From CAYRJA01 sp964424455 (GTDB taxonomy: Bacteria; Bacteroidota; Bacteroidia; Chitinophagales; UBA10324): a stretch of 39,017 nt of DNA. A model generated the notes under the pieces. That model was given only the letters and a program-made list of their open reading frames with translations. It was not told the origin of the DNA and did not search any database. Position numbers and translations under genes: made by a program. Positions 27,201 through 32,930 of this stretch are shown here, piece after piece (positions within the stretch are counted from its first letter, which is position 1; every line of letters begins with the position of its first letter). The stretch covers positions 1 to 39,017 of the forward strand of contig CAYRJA010000018.1 in the NCBI GenBank assembly GCA_964424455.1, given 5' to 3'.

Positions 27201-28038
27201 TTCTCCGGCTACTTCTAATTTAATTACAATTCGAATCAATCAAAGTATTGTTCCAAGTATTGCTATTTCAGCTTCTCAAACGGACATCTGTGCTGCTACT
27301 AATGTGGATTTTACTTCGATAATTAAAAACGGAGGACAGAATCCGAGATACCAATGGAAGATAAATGGAGTAGATGTGAACGGAGCAACCACCCCGACTT
27401 TCAGCAGTAACAATCTGAGTGATGGCGATATAGTTGCCTGCTCACTGTCAAGCGATGCATATTGTGCAACAGTACAGGATACCATATCAAATTCGATTGT
27501 AATGAGTGTTCAGGTTATTCCGGTAATTACGATTACAACCGATGTTCAGAGCAGTTGTAATGGAACCCCTGTTCAGTTAGAAGCTTCCGGAGCAGATTCT
27601 TATGTCTGGACTCCTGACAAATATTTAAGTTGTACAATCTGCCCTTCACCGGTTTCAAATCCGCTTAAAGACATGACTTATAGTGTGACAGGAACAATTG
27701 GTAAATGTTCCGCAACCGATTCAGTTACGATTGATGTATTCTGTGAAGATATTTACGTACCCAGCGCATTTACGCCAAATGGCGATTTGAACAATGATGT
27801 GTTCATGATATATGGTCCTGTAATTTATAATTTTAACATGAAAATATTTTCCAGATGGGGAGAACTGGTGTTTGAAACAAATGATCAGACAATAGGATGG
27901 GATGGAAAATATCACAATCAAAATGTGTCACCCGGAGTATATGTTTGGGTTATTTCAGGGGAAGATTATTTTGGGAATAAGATTATTCGCAACGGAAGAA
28001 AGGGAGTTATTGCAGGAGATGTTACCCTCTTCAGATAG
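21288..28038 (+). CDS. Giant Ig-like repeat surface protein with gliding-motility/CHU_C (T9SS type B) C-terminus; interrupted by an assembly gap
   Basis: Two open frames, 21288-21703 and 21714-28038, are one gene split by 10 Ns. The frames differ by one, which fits a gap whose true length is a multiple of three; with zero missing bases the join reads LTVPK-P-TKDVSD. The product is about 2246 residues. A signal peptide follows a TTG start (NKLTYILFLSIIFQG). Three diverse N-terminal Ig-like domains precede 19 tandem repeats of about 91 residues (22315-27513), then a PKD/Ig-like domain (SCNGTPVQLEASGADSYVWTP). The C-terminal ~95 residues are CHU_C: YVPSAFTPNGDLNNDVF, FSRWGELVFET, GWDGKY and PGVYVWVI. 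Such proteins are exported by T9SS and held at the surface as adhesins or motility-related filaments. No enzymatic motif was seen. The gene has its own consensus promoter. Confidence 0.92.
21704..21713. other. Assembly gap of 10 N inside the giant Ig-repeat gene
   Basis: Ten undetermined bases separate two parts of one gene. Reading-frame logic requires a real gap of 0, 3, 6... bases; zero would give a CCT proline codon at the join. Both sides end in ordinary interdomain linker sequence, so little may be missing, but loss of whole domains cannot be excluded. Confidence 0.95.
22315..27513 (+). repeat. 19 tandem Ig-like repeats of about 91 codons (273 bases)
   Basis: Each unit follows the pattern VSVSIS....IC.G..V.FTATPVNGG..P.YQW..NG..I.GA....F....L..GD.I...TS...CV..SPATSN.I.VTV. 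Two cysteines, one near residue 15 and one near residue 72, occur in every unit and probably form a disulphide. Units 2, 6, 9 and 12 carry an additional matched pair. The units are well diverged in sequence, so they are old duplications rather than recent exact copies. Confidence 0.9.
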
Positions 28039-28137
28039 AAAGCAGCAACAAAAAACCTTCATTCCTTCATACTGCTTAGTTAATAACTTTTCGGATTAAA
28101 ATTATTTCCGCACTCTTTTATTTGAACTCTATTATTG

Positions 28138-28145
28138 TATATTTG
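28138..28145 (+). promoter_or_regulatory. Candidate -7 promoter element of the tRNA-tuf-secE-nusG-rplK block
   Basis: TATATTTG is an exact TAnnTTTG box 85 bases upstream of the first tRNA. A TTG at 28122-28124 lies 13 bases before it, shorter than normal spacing. It is the only exact box between the end of the giant gene and the tRNA cluster. Confidence 0.45.
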
Positions 28146-28230
28146 CGGACATTTTTCAAAAAAGGGAAGGATATTTTTTATCCTTAACTTTCGGAATGCT
28201 TGCCAATCCACTGTTTTGAAAGATAAAGAT

Positions 28231-28304
28231 GCCGATGTAGCTCAGTTGGCCAGAGCTACTGATTTGTAATCAGTGGGTCGGGGGTTCGAATCCCTCCATC
28301 GGCT
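28231..28304 (+). tRNA. tRNA-Thr (anticodon TGT)
   Basis: Acceptor GCCGATG pairs with CATCGGC (28297-28303), discriminator T. Anticodon stem CTGAT/ATCAG encloses loop TTTGTAA, anticodon TGT. No CCA is encoded. First gene of a four-tRNA cluster ahead of tuf, in the same order as thrU-tyrU-glyT-thrT-tufB of E. coli. Confidence 0.95.
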
Positions 28305-28329
28305 CTAAACGAAGTTCTTTAGAATTGAG

Positions 28330-28412
28330 GGGGAGATTCCAGAGTGGCCAAATGGGGCAGACTGTAAATCTGTTGTCTTACGACTTCGGTGGTTCAAATC
28401 CACCTCTCCCCA
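28330..28412 (+). tRNA. tRNA-Tyr (anticodon GTA)
   Basis: Acceptor GGGGAGA pairs with TCTCCCC (28405-28411), discriminator A. The anticodon stem around CTGTAAA gives anticodon GTA. A long variable arm (GTCTTACGAC) identifies a class II tRNA, as expected for Tyr. No CCA is encoded. Confidence 0.95.
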
Positions 28413-28529
28413 CAGGGGAAAATTAATTGCAGATTTCGAATAGAATACTGTAACAGTTCTTTGATTTAAGTTTATGGATATGGAATGAAATCATTTGCTT
28501 TCATCATTTCACATTCAAAGTAGATATAA

Positions 28530-28602
28530 GCGGGAGTAGCTCAGTTGGTAGAGCATCAGCCTTCCAAGCTGAGGGTCGCGGGTTCGAGTCTCGTCTCCCG
28601 CT
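28530..28602 (+). tRNA. tRNA-Gly (anticodon TCC)
   Basis: Acceptor GCGGGAG pairs with CTCCCGC (28595-28601), discriminator T. The anticodon arm CAGC-CTTCCAA-GCTG gives anticodon TCC. No CCA is encoded. Third tRNA of the cluster; a 117-base spacer separates it from tRNA-Tyr. Confidence 0.95.
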
Positions 28603-28680
28603 CAGGCGAACATCGAAGTAATAGGTGCCGATTATCGGATCAATTCATCAATTCGGGAATCTTCCTCATCATTCGATTCC

Positions 28681-28753
28681 GCCAATGTAGCTCAGTCGGT
28701 AGAGCACGTCCATGGTAAGGACGGGGTCACCAGTTCGATTCTGGTCATTGGCT
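28681..28753 (+). tRNA. tRNA-Thr (anticodon GGT)
   Basis: Acceptor GCCAATG pairs with CATTGGC (28746-28752), discriminator T. Anticodon stem CGTCC/GGACG encloses ATGGTAA, giving anticodon GGT. No CCA is encoded. It lies 72 bases before the tuf start codon and complements the TGT isoacceptor at the head of the cluster. Confidence 0.95.
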
Positions 28754-28754
28754 C

Positions 28755-28774
28755 AAAAGTGATAAAACACTTTT
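28755..28774 (+). promoter_or_regulatory. Small hairpin between tRNA-Thr(GGT) and tuf
   Basis: AAAAGTG (28755-28761) and CACTTTT (28768-28774) form a 7-base-pair stem with loop ATAAAA, starting one base after the tRNA. With its terminal TTTT it could be a weak attenuator or a processing signal that separates tRNA from tuf message. Chance occurrence is possible. Confidence 0.35.
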
Positions 28775-28825
28775 CATTCATTCATTTTAAACAATCACTA
28801 ATCAAATCAATTAAAACTATTCATC

Positions 28826-30013
28826 ATGGCAAAAGAAAAATTTGAAAGGACCAAACCCCATGTAAACATTGGTACTATTGGTCACGTGGATCACGGTAAG
28901 ACTACCCTTACCGCTGCAATCACAGAAGTATTATCGAAAAAAGGTCTCGCAGAAAAGCGTTCCTATGATTCAATTGATGTTGCTCCAGAAGAAAAAGAAA
29001 GAGGTATTACCATCAACACTTCACATGTTGAGTATCAAACGGTAAGCCGTCATTATGCGCATGTGGATTGTCCAGGTCACGCGGATTACATTAAGAACAT
29101 GGTAACCGGCGCTGCACAAATGGACGGTGCTATTCTCGTAGTAGCTGCTACTGACGGACCTATGCCACAAACCCGTGAACACATTCTTCTCGCTCGTCAG
29201 GTAGGTGTGCCGAAGATTGTTGTGTTCATGAACAAATGCGATCTAGTTGACGATCCGGAATTACTTGATCTCGTTGAAATGGAAATTCGCGAACTGTTGA
29301 CTTTCTATAAGTTTGATGGAGATAATGCTTCTATTATCCGGGGGTCAGCATTAGGTGCGTTGAACAATGATCCTAAAGGAGTAAAATCAATTGAAGATTT
29401 AATGGATGCTGTGGACAAAGATATTCCTGTTCCTGCACGTCCAAAAGATTTACCTTTCCTTATGCCGGTGGAAGATGTATTCTCTATCACAGGTCGTGGT
29501 ACAGTAGCAACCGGTCGTGTAGAAAGGGGTGTCATTAATACGGGAGATGCAGTTGAAATCATTGGACTGATGGATCAGTCACTCAAATCAACTGTAACAG
29601 GTGTTGAAATGTTCCGCAAAATTCTTGATACAGGAGAAGCCGGTGACAATGTCGGATTATTGCTTCGTGGTATTGAAAAGGACGACATTCGCCGCGGGAT
29701 GGTAGTATGTGCTCCGGGATCTATTACTCCTCATACTGAATTTAAGTGTGAAGTGTATGTGCTCTCTAAAGAAGAAGGGGGACGACACACTCCTTTCTTT
29801 AATAAATACCGTCCGCAGTTTTACCTTCGCACTACAGATGTAACAGGTGAAGTAGATCTACCACAGGGAGTTGAAATGGTGATGCCCGGGGATAACATTT
29901 CTATCACGGTTAAGTTAATCACACCAGTAGCAATGGAGAAAGGTTTGCGTTTTGCTATCCGTGAAGGTGGCAGAACTGTTGGAGCCGGACAGGTAACGGA
30001 GATTATTAAATAG
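28826..30013 (+). CDS. tuf: Translation elongation factor EF-Tu
   Basis: 395 residues, full length. The G domain shows GHVDHGKTTLTAAI, RGITINTSHVEY, DCPGHADYIKNM and NKCDLVDD. Domain 2 includes ITGRGTVATGRVERG and domain 3 includes HTPFFNKYRPQFYLRTTDVTG. EF-Tu carries aminoacyl-tRNA to the ribosome as a GTP complex. The start ATG has no clear Shine-Dalgarno sequence, as is common in this phylum. It sits in the classic tRNA-tuf arrangement, with tRNA-Trp and secE immediately after it. Its bases look like a highly expressed gene: many GT, GG and CG steps compared with the AT-rich neighbours. Confidence 0.99.
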   Translation: MAKEKFERTKPHVNIGTIGHVDHGKTTLTAAITEVLSKKGLAEKRSYDSIDVAPEEKERGITINTSHVEYQTVSRHYAHVDCPGHADYIKNMVTGAAQMDGAILVVAATDGPMPQTREHILLARQVGVPKIVVFMNKCDLVDDPELLDLVEMEIRELLTFYKFDGDNASIIRGSALGALNNDPKGVKSIEDLMDAVDKDIPVPARPKDLPFLMPVEDVFSITGRGTVATGRVERGVINTGDAVEIIGLMDQSLKSTVTGVEMFRKILDTGEAGDNVGLLLRGIEKDDIRRGMVVCAPGSITPHTEFKCEVYVLSKEEGGRHTPFFNKYRPQFYLRTTDVTGEVDLPQGVEMVMPGDNISITVKLITPVAMEKGLRFAIREGGRTVGAGQVTEIIK

Positions 30014-30018
30014 TTTTA

Positions 30019-30082
30019 AGTTTCGGGTTTCAAGGATCAAAGGGGGCCGCTGATTGATACTTTGAACTTGAAACCTGAAACT
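30019..30082. repeat. Near-perfect 23-24-base inverted repeat between tuf and tRNA-Trp
   Basis: The left arm (30019-30042) starts AGTTTCGGGTTTCAAG and the right arm (30060-30082) is its reverse complement apart from one mismatch and one bulge. The loop is 17 bases and GC-rich (GGGGCCGCTG). It fills almost the whole tuf/tRNA-Trp spacer and ends seven bases before the tRNA. There is no T-tract, so it is not a normal terminator. It may be a processing or attenuation structure, or a small mobile palindrome. Confidence 0.7.
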
Positions 30083-30088
30083 AATAAT

Positions 30089-30161
30089 ACGGGTGTAGCT
30101 CAATTGGTAGAGTAGCGGTCTCCAAAACCGTTGGCTGGGAGTTCGAGTCTCTCCACCCGTG
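30089..30161 (+). tRNA. tRNA-Trp (anticodon CCA)
   Basis: Acceptor ACGGGTG pairs with CACCCGT (30154-30160), discriminator G as usual for Trp. Anticodon stem GCGGT/ACCGT encloses CTCCAAA, anticodon CCA. No 3' CCA is encoded. It lies directly before secE, a common arrangement in bacteria. Confidence 0.95.
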
Positions 30162-30179
30162 CAGAAGAAAAATAATGTA

Positions 30180-30371
30180 ATGAATAAAATCAGAACATAC
30201 ATCAAGGAATCGTACAACGAACTGACTACTAAAGTTTCCTGGCCTACATGGAATGAATTGCAGTCAAGCACAATTATAGTAGCTATAGCATCGCTTATCA
30301 TTGCTGTGCTGGTTTTTGGTATGGATAAAATTTCCAGCCTTGTTCTTACGACATTCTATCAATCATTCTAA
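30180..30371 (+). CDS. secE: Preprotein translocase subunit SecE
   Basis: A 63-residue protein of the short bacterial SecE type. The amphipathic N-terminus ends in the family motif YNELTTKVSWPTWNEL, followed by one membrane helix (SSTIIVAIASLIIAVLVFGM). SecE clamps SecY in the SecYEG channel. I chose ATG 30180 because the longer TTG-initiated frame would begin inside tRNA-Trp. Only 18 bases separate the mature tRNA end from the ATG, so tRNA 3' processing would leave secE with an almost leaderless message. nusG follows 12 bases after its stop. Confidence 0.95.
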   Translation: MNKIRTYIKESYNELTTKVSWPTWNELQSSTIIVAIASLIIAVLVFGMDKISSLVLTTFYQSF

Positions 30372-30383
30372 ATTGTATTAATT

Positions 30384-30935
30384 ATGTCAGAGGAAAAAAA
30401 ATGGTATGTGCTGAGAGTAATTAGCGGCAAAGAAAAAAAGACAAAAGAATATATTGATAGTGAAATCAACCGGTCAAAGTGGAGTGAGATTGTTGCGCAA
30501 GTACTTGTACCGATGGAAAAGATTTACAAAATTAAAGACGGCAAGAAAGTAATTAAAGAAAGAAATTTTTTTCCGGGATATGTACTATTAGAAGCTGATG
30601 AGACAAAGCTTTCCGGAGAGATGGTTCAGAAAATCCGAAGTATCACAAATGTGATAAATTTCCTTGGACCCAATAACCAACCACAAGCGCTGAGAAAGAG
30701 CGAAGTCAATCGCATTTTAGGGAAAGTGGACGAAATGAGTGGTGTCACAGAAACTCATGCAGAGCCGTTTCTTGTTGGTGAAACAGTTAAGATTACGGAT
30801 GGACCTTTCAACGACTTTAATGGATTAGTGGAAGAAGTGAATGAAGACAAAAAGAAATTAAAAGTAACAGTGAAAATTTTCGGGCGTAAAACCCCCGTGG
30901 AACTCAGTTATACACAAGTAGAGAAGCAATCTTAG
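30384..30935 (+). CDS. nusG: Transcription termination/antitermination protein NusG
   Basis: 183 residues. The NGN domain begins KKWYVLRVISGKEKKTKEYI and contains FFPGYVLLEADE. A KOW domain lies at the C-terminus, with GETVKITDGPFNDFNGLVEEV and KVTVKIFGRKTPVELSYTQVE. NusG binds the RNA polymerase clamp, promotes processive elongation and couples it to Rho or the ribosome. Length and order match the family. It is co-directional with secE (12-base spacing) and rplK (103-base spacing). Confidence 0.98.
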   Translation: MSEEKKWYVLRVISGKEKKTKEYIDSEINRSKWSEIVAQVLVPMEKIYKIKDGKKVIKERNFFPGYVLLEADETKLSGEMVQKIRSITNVINFLGPNNQPQALRKSEVNRILGKVDEMSGVTETHAEPFLVGETVKITDGPFNDFNGLVEEVNEDKKKLKVTVKIFGRKTPVELSYTQVEKQS

Positions 30936-31038
30936 TTTGATTCGTTTGCACGGACTCCACATTGTGGAGGCTTCCCCCGATGTAACTTGGCAGATTCAAA
31001 CTTCTAAATAGTAAATCAACAGTTTAAAAAATCAAACA
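30936..31038 (+). promoter_or_regulatory. Structured leader upstream of rplK, possible ribosomal-protein L1-type autoregulatory site
   Basis: The nusG-rplK spacer contains a hairpin CTCCAC (30955-30960) ATT GTGGAG (30964-30969), enclosed by GTTTGA (30935-30940) pairing with TCAAAC (30996-31001). The hairpin's 3' flank reads GTGGAGGCTT, which resembles the GGAGGCU core of known L1 binding sites as I remember them. In other bacteria L1 represses the L11 operon at this place. The structure and the regulator are inferred, not shown. Confidence 0.35.
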
Positions 31039-31479
31039 ATGGCTAAAGAAATAGAAACATACGTTAAACTTCAGGTAAAAGGTGGGCAGGCAAATCCGGC
31101 TCCCCCAATTGGTCCTGCACTCGGTGCAAAGGGTGTAAACATCATGGAGTTTTGTAAGCAGTTTAATGCGCGCACAAAAGACAGCATGGGTAAAGTACTG
31201 CCGGTAGTACTTACAGTTTATAAAGACAAGTCTTTTGACTTCATTATAAAAACTCCTCCTGCAGCGGTACAGTTACTGGAAGCAGCTAAAATTCAAGGAG
31301 GAAGTAAGGAGCCGAATCGAAACAAAGTTGGCTCTGTAACATGGGAACAGGTAAAAGCAATTGCAAACGATAAAATGGCTGACCTTAACTGTTTTACAGA
31401 AGAAAGCGCTATGAAGATGGTTGCCGGAACTGCACGCAGCATGGGAATTACTGTAAACGGCAAAGCACCGTGGGCATAA
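31039..31479 (+). CDS. rplK: 50S ribosomal protein L11
   Basis: 146 residues. Family motifs include KLQVKGGQANPAPPIGPALG, AKGVNIMEFCKQFNART and FIIKTPPAAVQLLEAAKI, with the C-terminal rRNA-binding domain near GTARSMGITVNG. L11 forms the GTPase-associated stalk base with 23S rRNA. It is the last gene of the secE-nusG-rplK run: a strong terminator follows within 46 bases, and the next gene is on the other strand. rplA, which nearly always follows rplK, is not present. Confidence 0.98.
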   Translation: MAKEIETYVKLQVKGGQANPAPPIGPALGAKGVNIMEFCKQFNARTKDSMGKVLPVVLTVYKDKSFDFIIKTPPAAVQLLEAAKIQGGSKEPNRNKVGSVTWEQVKAIANDKMADLNCFTEESAMKMVAGTARSMGITVNGKAPWA

Positions 31480-31524
31480 TGAATTGAAAAGGTCTCATCC
31501 TAAAAGAACGGATAGGATTTTGGT

Positions 31525-31558
31525 AAAGCTCTCTAATTATCAGAGAGCTTTTTCTTTT
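31525..31558 (+). terminator. Rho-independent terminator after rplK
   Basis: AAAGCTCTCT (31525-31534) and AGAGAGCTTT (31542-31551) form a perfect 10-base-pair stem with loop AATTATC, followed by TTCTTTTC. It is a textbook intrinsic terminator, and it also separates rplK from the convergent gene ending at 31566. Confidence 0.88.
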
Positions 31559-31565
31559 CAAGCAA

Positions 31566-32441
31566 TTAATTATTCGGAATCGTGTGCTGATTAGTTGTTA
31601 CTAATTGTCCGTTCAGGTAAAACTTCAAAATCACTTTACGGTCAACATTGGAGGGATTGTTTACCGGCATAGTGAATTCATATTCCCAGCGATGGTCGCC
31701 AGCAGCCACCTGCTCATTATCAATACCGCGGCGAAGCAATTGTCCTTGTTCGTTATAAATTTCCAGCTTAACCGTTTTGGGCTTTTGAATGGTGTAATCG
31801 AATGTTACATGAATGGTTCTGAATCTTCCCGCAAAAGCATCACTCAAACTTACACGGTTTGCAGGAACAGGAATATTCAATAATCCACAGACAAATTTCC
31901 TGAGAGATTTCATCTGAACAGAATCTTCCGAATAAATTCCTGCAGGATCAGCTTTGTCGCTCAGAACCCATAGCGCCTGTTGACCGGCATCGGTATGATA
32001 TTTATTTTGTTCAATGAACTTTGCCGCTTTCAGTAAATTCCCTTCAGCCATTTTCCCAACAATAAAAATCGTTTTATTATTTGGACCTCCATCATGCAAT
32101 TCAGTACACATTGCTTGCACACTGAATATTCTTTTCTCCTTTGCTTTTAGTGTGACAAACACCGGCTGCATCACCATCATCCGCTGTATGGAAGAATCAT
32201 CCGGCATCAGGAAGCGGCCGGATTCTAACTCTATATTCATTGGCTGGTTTAGCAAGTTCGTAATCTCGGCAATAATACATTCCCCATAAAAAGAAGGACG
32301 ATAGACCGAGTCGCGGGAATAATCGTAAGCCCGGAGATGCGCACTCACTTGCTTTTGTTTAATCGCATCAGCAAGTGAAATACCATAAGAGCTAAATTGA
32401 AAACCAGCTAATAGCAAAAAAGCAAAGAGGGATGTTTTCAT
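31566..32441 (-). CDS. Unknown secreted protein with a C-terminal beta domain
   Basis: 291 residues, not recognised. The signal peptide is MKTSLFAFLLLAGFQFSSYG. Residues 25-125 (YGECIIAEITNLLNQPMNIELESG, MVMQPVFVTLKAKEKRIFSVQAMC) look like an extracellular beta domain. Residues 130-190 are helical (KMAEGNLLKAAKFIEQNKYH, AGQQALWVLSDKAD). Residues 200-291 look like an Ig/FlgD-type domain (VTFDYTIQKPKTVKLEIYNEQGQLLRRG...HRWEYEF). The last part resembles the beta fold of T9SS sorting domains but lacks the YPNP motif and basic tail, so I do not call a sorting signal. It is convergent with the rplK block and divergent from ridA. Confidence 0.75.
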   Translation of the reverse strand: MKTSLFAFLLLAGFQFSSYGISLADAIKQKQVSAHLRAYDYSRDSVYRPSFYGECIIAEITNLLNQPMNIELESGRFLMPDDSSIQRMMVMQPVFVTLKAKEKRIFSVQAMCTELHDGGPNNKTIFIVGKMAEGNLLKAAKFIEQNKYHTDAGQQALWVLSDKADPAGIYSEDSVQMKSLRKFVCGLLNIPVPANRVSLSDAFAGRFRTIHVTFDYTIQKPKTVKLEIYNEQGQLLRRGIDNEQVAAGDHRWEYEFTMPVNNPSNVDRKVILKFYLNGQLVTTNQHTIPNN

Positions 32442-32544
32442 ATCTAAACAATTTATTTTAACAACGAAAGCAGCAATAAAATTATTATTTAAGTTCTTTT
32501 ATACTTAAGGAAAATTATTCCTTTATTTGAAGAAAAAAGTTTTC

Positions 32545-32925
32545 ATGGATAAAGAAATCATTCATACAGATAATGCACCTGCACCGATTGGACCTTACAG
32601 TCAGGCAGTAAAAGCAGGTCAGTTTGTTTTTATATCAGGTCAAATTCCGATTAACCCCAAGACCAATCAATTGGAAACCTCAGACATTGTAACAGAAACA
32701 ACCCGATGTATGGAAAACCTGAAAGCGATATTAGAAAAAACAGGTCTTTCATTTTATCATGTTGTAAAGACAACAATCTTTTTAACCGACATGGCAAAGT
32801 TTCCTGAAGTGAACAAGGTTTATGGTTCATATTTTACTTCAGATTTTCCAGCGAGAGAAACTGTACAGGTTTCGGCTCTGCCTAAAGGTGTGAATGTGGA
32901 AATATCAATGATTGCTTTCGGATAA
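32545..32925 (+). CDS. ridA: RidA-family reactive enamine/imine deaminase
   Basis: 126 residues when started at ATG 32545, the normal RidA length. A TTG at 32527 would add six residues not seen in the family. Motifs are APAPIGPYSQAV near the N-terminus, FISGQIPINP, KTTIFLTDM and the C-terminal FPARETVQVSALPKGVNVEISMIA, which includes the conserved Arg of the active-site cleft and the Glu near the end. RidA trimers hydrolyse reactive 2-aminoacrylate and related imines released by PLP enzymes, protecting other PLP enzymes. The gene ends five bases from the convergent LysM gene, with no visible terminator between. Confidence 0.95.
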   Translation: MDKEIIHTDNAPAPIGPYSQAVKAGQFVFISGQIPINPKTNQLETSDIVTETTRCMENLKAILEKTGLSFYHVVKTTIFLTDMAKFPEVNKVYGSYFTSDFPARETVQVSALPKGVNVEISMIAFG

Positions 32926-32930
32926 TCTGT

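Noticed and set aside
22315..27513. CRISPR-like or satellite repeat array
   Set aside because: The periodicity is at protein level (about 273 bases) with strongly diverged DNA; there are no short identical direct repeats with spacers.
28231..28753. Prophage or genomic island insertion in the tRNA cluster
   Set aside because: All four tRNAs are intact, in the ancestral order before tuf, with no integrase or duplicated tRNA end nearby.
30159..30179. TTG-initiated longer form of SecE
   Set aside because: It begins inside the tRNA-Trp gene, and the conserved SecE sequence starts at ATG 30180.
29915..30301. Minus-strand ORF of 128 codons across the tuf end, tRNA-Trp and secE
   Set aside because: It is a shadow of tuf, the inverted repeat, the tRNA and secE; such tRNA-antisense ORFs are common artefacts.
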